A DNA stretch of 64,000 bases from Campylobacter sp. RM10537 (lineage in GTDB: Bacteria; Campylobacterota; Campylobacteria; Campylobacterales; Campylobacteraceae): positions 992,001-1,056,000 of the forward strand of contig NZ_CP059597.1 in assembly GCF_022369435.1 (NCBI RefSeq), given 5' to 3'. Made by a program: the position numbers and the translations under genes. Shown one piece after another: positions 1 through 8,848 of this stretch; positions within the stretch are counted from its first letter, which is position 1; the number at the start of each line of letters is the position of its first letter. The notes below the pieces were generated by a model. That model saw only the letters and a program-made list of their open reading frames with translations. It was not told the DNA's origin and did no database searches.

Positions 1-61
1 TTTTTATATCAAGTTCAACATCATCACAAGAATCAATCTCGTAAATTCTATTAATTTGCAT
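1..61 (-). CDS. Unidentified protein, N-terminal fragment
   Basis: A leftward reading frame opens with ATG at 59-61 and runs off the left edge of the window. Only about 20 residues are visible, beginning MQINRIYEIDSCDD. Its start overlaps the last codons of the pseudopilin gene to its right, so the two are probably cotranscribed and coupled. Too little is present to assign a family. Confidence 0.5.
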   Translation of the reverse strand, partial: MQINRIYEIDSCDDVELDIK

Positions 62-566
62 CATTGACCCCTATTAAAGTATAAGTTTTTGAGGCAAGGT
101 TTTTAAAATGTTCATTTTTACTCAAAGATACACAAGCTTTACTTTTAGAGGTACTTGTAAAATCAATGTTTTCCAAATCAGAACTAGAGCCATTTTCTAT
201 AACTTTTTTGCTAGTTTCATTACTTGAAATTCCCATCAAAATAAAATCTGATTTATTAACAAATACAAGTTTTAAACACTGTTCATCATCACCTACGCGA
301 AAATTTGCTTCTTTTATTCCGCTAAAATCTTTTAAATCAATATTTTCAACCCCGCTAACATTACTCATGGATTTTATAGTACTTAAGGCATCATTTTTTA
401 AAGCATAAATACTGATATCATTAATCAAAGTTTTTAAATTATTCAAAGATTTACTTATTTCTGCTTCATCTTTGCTTGAGCTTAATTTAGGCAAGGCAAT
501 AGCTGCTAAAATTCCTAAAATAATAATCACAAAAACAAGTTCTAAAATCGTAAAAGCTTTTTTCAT
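51..566 (-). CDS. ctsG: Type II secretion/type IV pilus-like pseudopilin (CtsG-like)
   Basis: This 171-residue protein starts MKKAFTILELVFVIIILGIL, a class III prepilin signal. It has a short basic leader, the Phe-Thr-x-x-Glu prepilin peptidase region, and a hydrophobic helix of about 20 residues that packs in the pilus core. The C-terminal part is a small soluble domain with two cysteines. In C. jejuni the pseudopilin gene at this place, just before tsaD, is ctsG, part of the Cts DNA-uptake apparatus for natural transformation. It lies 3 nt after the tsaD stop and is probably in the same leftward operon. The symbol rests on position plus family, so it is likely rather than proven. Confidence 0.78.
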   Translation of the reverse strand: MKKAFTILELVFVIIILGILAAIALPKLSSSKDEAEISKSLNNLKTLINDISIYALKNDALSTIKSMSNVSGVENIDLKDFSGIKEANFRVGDDEQCLKLVFVNKSDFILMGISSNETSKKVIENGSSSDLENIDFTSTSKSKACVSLSKNEHFKNLASKTYTLIGVNDAN

Positions 567-569
567 TAT

Positions 570-1577
570 CTACATCCTTAAAAAATTTTGACTCCTAGGG
601 CTAAGAATTTCTTGATCTATTTTCACAAATTCAGATCTTTCATAAGCATCCACTGCAGCTCTAGCTATCATTAAAGCATTATCAGAACAATAATTTAAAG
701 GAGCTAGTTTTAATTTTATATGATATTTTTCACACAAGCTCTGCAAACGAGAACGTAAATTTAAATTCGCACTAGCACCCCCAACAATACCAAATTCTTT
801 AAAAGAATATTGTTTAAAAATCTTCTCTAATTTATCTATAATATGTTCGCAAGCAGCCTCTTCAAAGCCATAAGCAATTTCTGCTTTTATATTTTCATCC
901 AAATTTTCATACTTTAAAATTTCTAAACGCACTGCATTTTTAAGCCCTGAAAAACTATAAACTAACTCTTTAGAATGTTTTAGAGGAATGCTAAATTTTA
1001 TATTTTTATTTTTAGCATTTTTGGCTAAATTCTCTATAATTACTCCTCCTGGATAAGGCAAATTCATCATTTTAGCCACTTTGTCAAAACTCTCTCCAAA
1101 ACTATCATCACTTGTATTGGCTAAAATTTGAATTTCTTTTTTATTATTGATATAAAGCACCATAGTATGCCCACCACTTACAAGCAAAATTCCCATATTA
1201 AAAATAGCCTTTTCCTCTAAAAAAAGACTATAAATATGACCTTTAAGATGATTGATCGCAATTAGGGGTAAATTTAAACCTGAAGCCAAAGTTTTAGCCA
1301 TGGTTATACCACCAAGCAAGGATACGCTAAGCCCTGGTTCATTTGTCACTGCTATGGCACAAAGCTGATTAAAATAAGATTTACATTGTTCTAAAATACT
1401 TGGTAATGCTGCGCTATGAAGTCTAGCCGCAAGTTCTGGAACTACTCCCCCATAAACACTATGCTCAAGTTCTTGAGATATTTTTTTATAAAAAATACAT
1501 TTTAAATTATCTTTATTAATAATAGCAATAGAACTATCATCACATGAACTTTCTATCGCTAAAATTAAATTTTTCAT
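570..1577 (-). CDS. tsaD: tRNA N6-adenosine threonylcarbamoyltransferase TsaD
   Basis: At 335 residues this is the normal length for TsaD (formerly Gcp/YgjD), which with TsaB and TsaE transfers the threonylcarbamoyl group to A37 of ANN-decoding tRNAs in the cytoplasm. Visible family marks are AIESSCDDSS at the N-terminus, PELAARLHSAALP with the metal-region histidine near residue 54, VSGGHTMVL near 130, the SFGESFDKVAKMM segment near 160, and a late VGGASANLNLR nucleotide loop. The ATG overlaps the upstream pgp1 stop codon by 4 nt (ATGA), indicating translational coupling. Confidence 0.96.
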   Translation of the reverse strand: MKNLILAIESSCDDSSIAIINKDNLKCIFYKKISQELEHSVYGGVVPELAARLHSAALPSILEQCKSYFNQLCAIAVTNEPGLSVSLLGGITMAKTLASGLNLPLIAINHLKGHIYSLFLEEKAIFNMGILLVSGGHTMVLYINNKKEIQILANTSDDSFGESFDKVAKMMNLPYPGGVIIENLAKNAKNKNIKFSIPLKHSKELVYSFSGLKNAVRLEILKYENLDENIKAEIAYGFEEAACEHIIDKLEKIFKQYSFKEFGIVGGASANLNLRSRLQSLCEKYHIKLKLAPLNYCSDNALMIARAAVDAYERSEFVKIDQEILSPRSQNFLRM

Positions 1578-2962
1578 TCAAATTCCACTAAAATAGAGCC
1601 GATAAATTTATCTTTAGTTTTTGCAGACTTTAAGATACTTGGATCTAAATTTTTTGTTTTTTTAATCAATTTTGCATCAATGGTATTTTCTAAAAGTTGT
1701 TGTAAATTCGCCCATCTTAATTCATAAAATTCTACACGATAAATTTTACCCGCCATATCCAAAGAATAAGCTTGCTGCATATCTTTTTTATGTATAAAAA
1801 TATTACTCTCATCTTTACCATGATCAAAACCTATAATATTAACGCGTACTCCTTTGATACTAGGAATTAAAAAATTTTCTTTGACCTTTACTTTGGTACC
1901 AAAATGCACGATAAGATCTTTTTGATCTACTTTTATAGCTACCTCATCAAAAGGATCACTAAATTCTAAATACTCAGGATAAATTCTTGTTTGGAAACGA
2001 TTGCCATACTGAACAAAAAAAGAAGAACCATCAGCAATAACAGCTGTAAGCTCATTGCTTGTATTATAATTTAACTCTTTATTTACCGGAAAAGGTAAAT
2101 ATTTGATCGTTTTTCTTGGATTTTTTAAAGAAAGCAAAATTCTATCATCAAAAAGCTTTACCTCAAGCTCACGATTTATCGCTTCTTTTACACCTTCTGG
2201 AGTTAATTCAAAATCTCTTGTAAATTCTATACCTGCTGTTTTTAAGTAATTTTCAATCGCTAAAAGATGATAATACGCTCTTAAATTAACAGGTAAATTC
2301 TTACTTGCCTCATTGGCAAAAGCTGCTTTATGATGAGATATAACAAAATAAGTAAGAGCTTTAAGCATTTCTGTGTCGCCTAATTCTTGTGTTTTGGTAT
2401 TTTTCAGATGATAAGCATGCTTAGGATCAGCCAAAGAAGAATTGACGCTATTAACAGTTTGCGTTGCTATATTTTCAAGATCAGGATATTTACTTGCATT
2501 AATTTCACTTGTATCAATTACGCTAGAATTTCCCCACCTTTTAGGATTTTGCAAAGCATCAACATAGGTAGGCTTATAAAATCCCCATCCATCATGAAGA
2601 TTGATCACCATACTCACTTCAGGTAATAAAATAAGCTCTTTAATACGCTCGATCGTTTTATAATCAGGATCCTTTGGACTAATGCTTGCAAATTTTCGGT
2701 TTAAATCGCCATTATTCCCACGAGAACGCTTAATAATACTATCAAAAGCTAAATTAGGTGCTACTATAATTTTTCCCTTGGTAATATTATAATCACTCAA
2801 AAGCAAACTTGCAGCATGAAAACCGCCAGGCTCATCGCCTTGAATCCCACCAAAAATTAAAACCGTATTATTATCATCTAAGCTTTTTCCATTTTCTCCT
2901 ACACTAAATTCTAAAGCAAAAATATTTGTATATAAAAACAATACAACTAAAAAAAATCTCAT
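1574..2962 (-). CDS. pgp1: Peptidoglycan DL-carboxypeptidase Pgp1
   Basis: This 462-residue exported protein matches Pgp1, the periplasmic carboxypeptidase that trims muropeptide tripeptides and sets helical cell shape in C. jejuni (Csd4 in Helicobacter). A signal peptide ends near FALEFS. The M14-like metal site is seen as GIQGDEPGG, where a Gln stands in place of the usual His of HxxE, and as NLHDGWGF, which supplies the His. A Gln zinc ligand is an established feature of Helicobacter Csd4. The gene overlaps dxr by 1 nt upstream and tsaD by 4 nt downstream. Confidence 0.9.
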   Translation of the reverse strand: MRFFLVVLFLYTNIFALEFSVGENGKSLDDNNTVLIFGGIQGDEPGGFHAASLLLSDYNITKGKIIVAPNLAFDSIIKRSRGNNGDLNRKFASISPKDPDYKTIERIKELILLPEVSMVINLHDGWGFYKPTYVDALQNPKRWGNSSVIDTSEINASKYPDLENIATQTVNSVNSSLADPKHAYHLKNTKTQELGDTEMLKALTYFVISHHKAAFANEASKNLPVNLRAYYHLLAIENYLKTAGIEFTRDFELTPEGVKEAINRELEVKLFDDRILLSLKNPRKTIKYLPFPVNKELNYNTSNELTAVIADGSSFFVQYGNRFQTRIYPEYLEFSDPFDEVAIKVDQKDLIVHFGTKVKVKENFLIPSIKGVRVNIIGFDHGKDESNIFIHKKDMQQAYSLDMAGKIYRVEFYELRWANLQQLLENTIDAKLIKKTKNLDPSILKSAKTKDKFIGSILVEFE

Positions 2963-4035
2963 TAAATACCTTTTAAATATTTCCTTGTTTTATCATCATA
3001 TTCAAAAACTTCTTCAATACTTGAAATTTTAGGAATTCCAAAATGATCAATAGCCTTAAAAATAGTTTTTGAAATATCTAAAAAACTAGATTTATAATTT
3101 AAAAAATTTTCTACTCCAACCTCATTAGCCGCATTAATAATAACACCTAAATTAGGTTCTTTTAAAAATAAATCTTTAAGTTTATAGACAGGATATTTTC
3201 TTGTACTTATTTCATGAAATTTTAAACTAGAAAGTTTAACAAAATCAACTGGTTCTAAAATTTTTTCTTCATGAGAAGAAAAAATAGCTTCTGAAATAGC
3301 AAGTTTCATATCGGCTCTTGAAAAATATGCCGTAGTAGCACCATTTTTAAATTCACACATTGCATGAACAATTGATTTTGGCTCTATTAAAGCATCGATA
3401 TTTTTAAAATCATACAAATGATATGCTTCTATAATCTCAAAAAGCTTATTTACCATAGTAGCACTATCTATAGTTATCTTAGACCCCATCGTCCAATTAG
3501 GATGTTTTAAGGCATCTTTAGGAGTGGCATTTTTTAAATCTTTAATTTTACTCTTATAAAAAGCTCCACCACTAGCTGTTATATAAAGTTTTTTTATATT
3601 TTTTTTATCTTTAAGTAAAAAATTTAAAGCTGAATGCTCACTATCAACAGGGATAATTTTAGCCCCTTTTAAAAAATTTCCTGCTACAACTAAGCTTTCT
3701 TTATTAGCGAGGGCGATTTTTTTACCTAATTCTTTTGCTTTAATCGTACTTTTTAATCCTGCAAATCCCACTACAGCATTAAGTAAAAAATCATCTTCAC
3801 AATTTTGCAAAATCTCTTCTAAACCAGCTTGACCTATAAAAACCTTATCATGCTTTACTAAATGTCTATCTTTAGCATTTTTAATAGCAACAAATTGAGG
3901 CTTAAAAATTTGAATTTGCTCATTTAAAAGTTTAATATTTTCTCCGCATGCAAGAGCTGAAATTTTGATATTTTTTAAAACGGCAAGCTTAAGGGCATTT
4001 ACCCCTATGCTTCCAGTACTTCCAAAAATAATCAT
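2962..4035 (-). CDS. dxr: 1-deoxy-D-xylulose 5-phosphate reductoisomerase
   Basis: Dxr makes 2-C-methyl-D-erythritol 4-phosphate from DXP with NADPH, the committed step of MEP isoprenoid synthesis. The 357-residue protein opens with the NADPH loop FGSTGSIG, has the metal and substrate motif PVDSEHSAL near residue 130, the ASGGAF loop near 155, [17 protein letters not shown], and [11 protein letters not shown] near the end. It is somewhat shorter than E. coli Dxr. Its start overlaps the cdsA stop by 4 nt, so cdsA, dxr, pgp1 and tsaD form one tightly packed leftward operon. Confidence 0.96.
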   Translation of the reverse strand: MIIFGSTGSIGVNALKLAVLKNIKISALACGENIKLLNEQIQIFKPQFVAIKNAKDRHLVKHDKVFIGQAGLEEILQNCEDDFLLNAVVGFAGLKSTIKAKELGKKIALANKESLVVAGNFLKGAKIIPVDSEHSALNFLLKDKKNIKKLYITASGGAFYKSKIKDLKNATPKDALKHPNWTMGSKITIDSATMVNKLFEIIEAYHLYDFKNIDALIEPKSIVHAMCEFKNGATTAYFSRADMKLAISEAIFSSHEEKILEPVDFVKLSSLKFHEISTRKYPVYKLKDLFLKEPNLGVIINAANEVGVENFLNYKSSFLDISKTIFKAIDHFGIPKISSIEEVFEYDDKTRKYLKGI

Positions 4036-4757
4036 AAAAAGCTAACCATAACAAAAGCAGCAATAATCACTGCATCAATCCTATCAAGTAAACCACCATG
4101 TCCTGGGATAAGATCTCCACTATCTTTTACTCCCGCTTCTCTTTTAAAATAGCTTTCTAGCAAATCTCCTATAACTGCCATAAAAGCTGAAAAGAAAGAA
4201 CAAAACAAAGAAAGCCAAAAACCATAGACAAAAATTCCTATTAAGCTTCCAAATATACTAGCAAAAATAAGTCCACCTATAACACCTTCTAAGGTTTTAT
4301 TAGGACTTGTAGGAGAAAAGGGGGTTTTTCCAATAAGTTTTCCTATAAAATACGCAGCACTATCACAACTTGCAACAATTAAAATCAACCAAAATAAAGC
4401 AAACATCCCATGAGTCAAATATATTTGCCAAAGTGCTAAAATAGGTAAACTAGGATATAGATAAATCAGAACAGGTTTTAAATTTGACTTTTTGTATACT
4501 TGATATCCTAAAATTAAAAGTGTGGCTAAAATTCCTAAAAACAAAGGTTTTAACATCATAGTGCCCAAAATAAAAGCTAAGACTAAAGGTATAATACTTA
4601 TTTTTTCTAAATTAAAAAGTTTTTTTGCTTCATTAAAAGCCAAAAATAACAAAATTCCAAAAATAATAAAATTAATAAAAAATTGATCGATTAAAGCAAT
4701 GATAATCACTGCTGCAACCATCAATAAACCCCAAATAATCCTAGTTGAATTAAACAT
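4032..4757 (-). CDS. cdsA: Phosphatidate cytidylyltransferase CdsA
   Basis: CdsA makes CDP-diacylglycerol from phosphatidate and CTP in the inner membrane, supplying all phospholipid synthesis. The 241-residue protein is hydrophobic almost throughout, with about six to seven membrane helices. It has the C-terminal signature [18 protein letters not shown] followed by [14 protein letters not shown], which carries the catalytic acidic residues, and the upstream [11 protein letters not shown] segment. It is the first recognisable enzyme gene of the cdsA-dxr-pgp1-tsaD operon. Confidence 0.95.
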   Translation of the reverse strand: MFNSTRIIWGLLMVAAVIIIALIDQFFINFIIFGILLFLAFNEAKKLFNLEKISIIPLVLAFILGTMMLKPLFLGILATLLILGYQVYKKSNLKPVLIYLYPSLPILALWQIYLTHGMFALFWLILIVASCDSAAYFIGKLIGKTPFSPTSPNKTLEGVIGGLIFASIFGSLIGIFVYGFWLSLFCSFFSAFMAVIGDLLESYFKREAGVKDSGDLIPGHGGLLDRIDAVIIAAFVMVSFL

Positions 4758-4767
4758 TTTTTATCCT

Positions 4768-5106
4768 TTAAATACTCATATCGATATGGTGAATACTTTG
4801 CATATCGTTAAAATTTGCTTTTTCTTCATTTTCTTCGTTAGCTTCTTCTTTATCATTTTTTTCTAATTCTTGTTTATGTTTTTTCTTTTTTTCTTCTTGT
4901 TCTGCTTTCTCTTTGATCTCTTCTTTTATATCATGAGTTTCATTGACTTTTTCAAGCTTATCAATCACCTTTTCTTCTTCTTTAGTTGCTGCCATATTAA
5001 AAGCAGCAGTAACTCCTTCTTTCGCAAGCTCATTACTCGCTTGAGTTGCTGGATAGGCCATATTTTGGTTGATAAAATTCATATTTCCTAAAGGGCTTAC
5101 AGGCAT
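4768..5106 (-). CDS. Small charged coiled-coil protein, unknown
   Basis: I do not recognise a family. The 112-residue protein has a neutral N-terminal part (MPVSPLGNMNFINQNMAYP) and then a long stretch of alternating Lys and Glu that should form a single charged helix or coiled coil. It ends with an uncharged tail, IHHIDMSI. It lies 10 nt upstream of cdsA and 2 nt downstream of the NFACT gene, so it is likely cotranscribed with both. A conserved small gene sits at this spot in C. jejuni (Cj1348c). Confidence 0.7.
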   Translation of the reverse strand: MPVSPLGNMNFINQNMAYPATQASNELAKEGVTAAFNMAATKEEEKVIDKLEKVNETHDIKEEIKEKAEQEEKKKKHKQELEKNDKEEANEENEEKANFNDMQSIHHIDMSI

Positions 5107-5108
5107 AT

Positions 5109-6416
5109 TTAATCCTTTATAATATTAATACTTTTAAAATTAACATAATTTACAAATGCTTTTTGCTGAACCTTGACAAAATTTCTTAAAGTATAATCGA
5201 CCCAATAAGAACCTTTTTTTAACTTTGAAAAACTCACGCAAAGTTTTGCGGCAAATTCTATCACATCTTCACTAATACTTCTCTTGTTTGAAACAATAAT
5301 CACATGAGAACTTGGAACATCTCTTACATGAAACCATAAATCATCCTTTTTTGTATTTTTTAATAAAATTTCATTTCCTTTTTCATTTTTTCCCACACAA
5401 ATTTTAAATTCTTGAATATAAAAATAAGCTATATGATCGCTTTCTTTATTTTCATTACTTTTTCTATTGCTTTTTTTTGGTAATAAAATTTCAAGCTCAA
5501 ATTCATCTTTTGCTTGTCTTAGTAATTCTTTTAAATTTAAAGCAAAATTTAACTTTTGCTTTAAATTATCCCTTTGTATATTTAAATTTCTAGCTCTTTG
5601 TTCTAACTTTTTAGCATTTTTATAAAATAAATTAGCACTATCTTTAGGGCTTATTTCGAGTTTAAAATGTATTTTTTTATCTTCAAAATCATTGAGTTCA
5701 AATTCTCTTTCATAATCTTTTAAAATACTTAAATTTGCAAATAAAATATCTGCTTTTTTTCTATATTCTAAAGCTTTTTCGATTAATAAATCTTCTTGTT
5801 CTAAAGATTTTAAAATTTCATTTAAATTTTGTATTTTTTTATCAATTTGCGCAAGCTTTGAAATCTTAATTTGATGAATTTTATTTTGACTAATAGATTT
5901 AAATTTATTAGCAAAATAGAGATTAAAATCAACAATTTTTTCATAATGATCATCCATTTTATAAGGTTTTAATAGTTCCAAAACAATATTGGGCTTTACA
6001 ATACGATAACTTTTGTCAATATGTCTTAAAGCCTCGATAATCATTTCATTTGCATCTGTAATAATCACGTTAGTATTTTTACCTGTAAATTCAAAATAAA
6101 TTTTATTTTCATAGCTTTTATAGGACTTATTTGTAAAGGTATGAAAACATAAAATACGATTATCTTGCAATACTTTTACATCTTTTAATAAAGCATTGCT
6201 AAAATATTTTTTAAGCATAAAATCAAAAGGAGCATGGTAATTTTTAGCGTTTAATTTAGCGGTATAAATTGCACTATCCATTCGACTCAAATCAAAAATA
6301 AATTTTTGTCTATCAAGGCTAAGTTCTAAAACATTATCATTGATACGTTTTATAAAATCAACTTTTTTAAAATTGCTAAAAAAATCTTTTAATTGCAAAA
6401 GTTCTGTATATTTCAT
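5109..6416 (-). CDS. NFACT-family protein (fibronectin-binding A/Rqc2-like)
   Basis: The 435-residue protein has the NFACT layout: an N-terminal domain with a FDLSRMDSAIY-type segment, a central Lys/Glu-rich coiled coil (about residues 190-300), and a C-terminal NFACT-R (DUF814) domain with DDLWFHVRDVPSSHVII. Members of the family bind stalled 60S/50S-tRNA complexes in ribosome quality control; some were first described as fibronectin-binding proteins. It is annotated as fibronectin/fibrinogen-binding in C. jejuni (Cj1349c). A ribosome-rescue role here is inference from the family. Confidence 0.85.
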   Translation of the reverse strand: MKYTELLQLKDFFSNFKKVDFIKRINDNVLELSLDRQKFIFDLSRMDSAIYTAKLNAKNYHAPFDFMLKKYFSNALLKDVKVLQDNRILCFHTFTNKSYKSYENKIYFEFTGKNTNVIITDANEMIIEALRHIDKSYRIVKPNIVLELLKPYKMDDHYEKIVDFNLYFANKFKSISQNKIHQIKISKLAQIDKKIQNLNEILKSLEQEDLLIEKALEYRKKADILFANLSILKDYEREFELNDFEDKKIHFKLEISPKDSANLFYKNAKKLEQRARNLNIQRDNLKQKLNFALNLKELLRQAKDEFELEILLPKKSNRKSNENKESDHIAYFYIQEFKICVGKNEKGNEILLKNTKKDDLWFHVRDVPSSHVIIVSNKRSISEDVIEFAAKLCVSFSKLKKGSYWVDYTLRNFVKVQQKAFVNYVNFKSINIIKD

Positions 6417-6478
6417 AAAAAAAATTATAAGATATTTTAGCGAATTTATGGTAGAGTTTTTAAAAAAGGAATAAAAAT

Positions 6479-7054
6479 TTGAAACTTAAAGAATTAAATT
6501 GTGTGATTTTGTGTGGCGGAAAATCAAGTCGTATGGGTGAAGATAAAAGTAAATTAAAAATCAAGAATGAAACTTTAAGTGAATTTCAAGTCAAAAAAAT
6601 GTCGCATTTTTTTAAAAAAGTTTATATAAGCGCTAAAGAAGATAAATTTAACAAGCAATTTTCTCTTATAAAAGATGATCCAAAATTTCAATTTTATTCC
6701 CCTATGCTCGCACTATATTCTATATTTTCTTATTTTAAGGATGAATTTGTTTTTATTTTAAGTGTAGATAGTCCCAATATTAGCAAAAATGAAATTTTAA
6801 AACTCTATTCCTTTTTAAAAGGAGATTATCGCATTGTTATAGCTAAAACAAAATCTTATAAACACCCTTTATGTGGGTTTTACCATAGCTCTTTAAAAAA
6901 TTTATGTGAAGAATATTTAAAAAAAAATGAACATAAAATAGGATTTTTGTTTTCTCAAGTTAAGACTAAATTTGTAGAATTTGAAAATGAAAATGCCTTT
7001 TTAAATTTAAATTTTTATCAAGAGTATGAAAAATTCAAAAGTGAGTTTAAATGA
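6479..7054 (+). CDS. mobA: Molybdenum cofactor guanylyltransferase MobA
   Basis: MobA attaches GMP to molybdopterin to form the guanine dinucleotide cofactor used by enzymes such as formate dehydrogenase and nitrate reductase. The 191-residue protein carries the nucleotidyltransferase loop [17 protein letters not shown] at the N-terminus and [11 protein letters not shown], with the metal-binding Asp, near residue 95. The start is TTG at 6479, chosen because AAAAAAGGA precedes it at the right distance and no in-frame ATG exists before the GG loop. Its end overlaps pldA by 4 nt (ATGA). Confidence 0.9.
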   Translation: MKLKELNCVILCGGKSSRMGEDKSKLKIKNETLSEFQVKKMSHFFKKVYISAKEDKFNKQFSLIKDDPKFQFYSPMLALYSIFSYFKDEFVFILSVDSPNISKNEILKLYSFLKGDYRIVIAKTKSYKHPLCGFYHSSLKNLCEEYLKKNEHKIGFLFSQVKTKFVEFENENAFLNLNFYQEYEKFKSEFK

Positions 7055-8049
7055 AAAAAATAATTTTATTTTTCTTGATCTATAATCTAGCTTGGGCTGA
7101 AAATTTTGAAGAAGCCATGGAATTTGAAAAAAAAGGTGATTATAAAAAAGCTATGCAAATTTATAAAAATTTACTTTTAAAAGCTCAAAATCAAATGCAA
7201 AATCAATCTTTTACTGATGAAAAGTCTGAAAAAATTAAGGTTTCAAATACTCAAACTTTTAAAAATAATCCACAAAAAAAGGAAGATTTTTCTAAACTTG
7301 CCTTAGCAAATTATCTTGATGAAAATACAGGTTTTAATCCTCTTGGTATTACAGCTTATAAAATGAATTATTTCTTACCTTTTGCTTATAGTTTTGGATC
7401 GCTTGGAAATGATAGTCGCAAAATGGAGACAAAATTTCAACTTAGTATTAAAAAAAGATTATTTGAAAATTTATTTGGACTTGATGAAAAATACTATATA
7501 GGTTATACTCAAACTTCTTGGTGGCAAAATTATAAACATTCCTCCCCTTTTAGAGAAACCAATTATCAACCTGAATTTTTTGTAGATTTTCCCCTTTATC
7601 TTAAAGATTATCCATTTTTTAATAATCTTCGTTTAGGTGTATTGCATGAAAGTAATGGCAAAGGCGATGAAAATTTAGAATCTCGCTCATGGAATAGAAT
7701 CTATGCTTCAACTGCTATTTTTTATAAACGCTTTTTATTTGTTCCTAGGATATGGTATAGAATTCCTGAAGAAAGAAAAGATGATGATAATCCCGACATT
7801 ACACATTATTTAGGAAACTTTGATTTAAATTTAGGATATTTAGGCAAAGATTATTTTGCTAATATAATGCTAAGAAATAATCTTAATTTTCATCGTAATA
7901 AAGGCGCTATCCAAGTTGATATAGGATATGATATTTTTAATAATGGAATTTATTGGTATTTACAGTATTTTAATGGCTATGGAGAAAGCTTAATTGATTA
8001 CAATAAAAAACTGCAAAGACTTTCTACTGGATTTTTAATATCTTATTAA
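7051..8049 (+). CDS. pldA: Outer membrane phospholipase A PldA
   Basis: PldA is an outer-membrane beta-barrel that hydrolyses misplaced phospholipids; in Campylobacter it contributes to haemolysis and colonisation. The 332-residue protein has a signal peptide ending near AWA, a short TPR-like helical stretch (about residues 20-50), then the barrel. The catalytic region reads [10 protein letters not shown] followed by SRSWNRIY, giving the His-Ser-Asn residues of OMPLA, and the protein ends in an aromatic-type C-terminus (LISY). It overlaps mobA by 4 nt. In strain NCTC 11168 the ceuBCDE enterochelin genes follow; here a tRNA follows immediately. Confidence 0.9.
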   Translation: MKKIILFFLIYNLAWAENFEEAMEFEKKGDYKKAMQIYKNLLLKAQNQMQNQSFTDEKSEKIKVSNTQTFKNNPQKKEDFSKLALANYLDENTGFNPLGITAYKMNYFLPFAYSFGSLGNDSRKMETKFQLSIKKRLFENLFGLDEKYYIGYTQTSWWQNYKHSSPFRETNYQPEFFVDFPLYLKDYPFFNNLRLGVLHESNGKGDENLESRSWNRIYASTAIFYKRFLFVPRIWYRIPEERKDDDNPDITHYLGNFDLNLGYLGKDYFANIMLRNNLNFHRNKGAIQVDIGYDIFNNGIYWYLQYFNGYGESLIDYNKKLQRLSTGFLISY

Positions 8050-8050
8050 G

Positions 8051-8140
8051 TGGCGGACAGAGAGGGATTTGAACCCTCGAGACCCGTTAAGATCTGCACC
8101 CTTAGCAGGGGTGTGGTTTCAGCCACTCACCCATCTGTCC
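8051..8140 (-). tRNA. tRNA-Ser (GCU anticodon)
   Basis: Read leftward, the 90-nt sequence begins GGACAGATGGGTGAGTGG and ends in an encoded CCA. The anticodon stem CACCC/GGGTG encloses the loop CTGCTAA, giving anticodon GCU, which reads AGC/AGU serine codons. A long class II variable arm and the GGTTCAAATCC T-loop are present. It starts 1 nt after the pldA stop, on the opposite strand. Confidence 0.96.
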
Positions 8141-8199
8141 TTAAAAATAAAAGTAAGATTATATAGTAATTTAAATAATACTTAGCTTAAAATAAAAAT

Positions 8200-8754
8200 T
8201 TAAAGACTCATATAAGCTAAAATAAAAGTAATTAAAAATCCCAACGACAAAACAAATAATTGTCTTTTTCTATCTTTCTTATTTGCAAAAAATGTGATTA
8301 TAAGACCTGAAATATAAAGTAAAAATAAAGTAACTCCAAATCCAATACTCAGTATAGAAAAATACCATAAGCCTTTATCTTTATGCAGCATAATCATATC
8401 GCCCAATAAAGATCTAGTATTAAGAGTAATAAGATATTCGTTTTCATTAATGGGTGCTATATTGGCACTATAATGGACTGTACCTATAGTTATTCCCTTA
8501 TTTTTACTTTTTATAGGCTCAATATTTGATGGAAGTTTTAATTTATTTTCTATAAGATATTCTATTAAAGCCTCCCTTTCTTTGCCTTTTTGTATATATT
8601 GATTTAATTTATAAGTTTGCACTTTCAAACCAACATTTTGATTAAAACCTAAAATATAAGTAATTCCTGAAATTGCAAATATCAAAGCGCAAGGCAAGAA
8701 AAACAAACTAAGATAAATATGAATTTGTCTAAATATTTTATTTTTGCGAATCAT
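8200..8754 (-). CDS. PepSY-like integral membrane protein
   Basis: This 184-residue protein has an N-terminal helix (IHIYLSLFFLPCALIFAISG), a soluble middle part of about 90 residues, and two C-terminal membrane helices separated by the basic NKKDRKRQ. The RQIHIYLSLFFLP start and SGLIITFF helix are typical of PepSY-associated membrane proteins linked to iron or redox processes. In C. jejuni a membrane protein gene (Cj1356c) occupies this place next to nrfA. The substrate is unknown. Confidence 0.7.
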   Translation of the reverse strand: MIRKNKIFRQIHIYLSLFFLPCALIFAISGITYILGFNQNVGLKVQTYKLNQYIQKGKEREALIEYLIENKLKLPSNIEPIKSKNKGITIGTVHYSANIAPINENEYLITLNTRSLLGDMIMLHKDKGLWYFSILSIGFGVTLFLLYISGLIITFFANKKDRKRQLFVLSLGFLITFILAYMSL

Positions 8755-8848
8755 TTTTTTCCAATTTTTAGTTATTTTTGAGAAATTATAAGAAAATAAC
8801 GTGAATTAAATGTGAAAAAGTACAAATCCCAAAACTAGGATTTGTAAA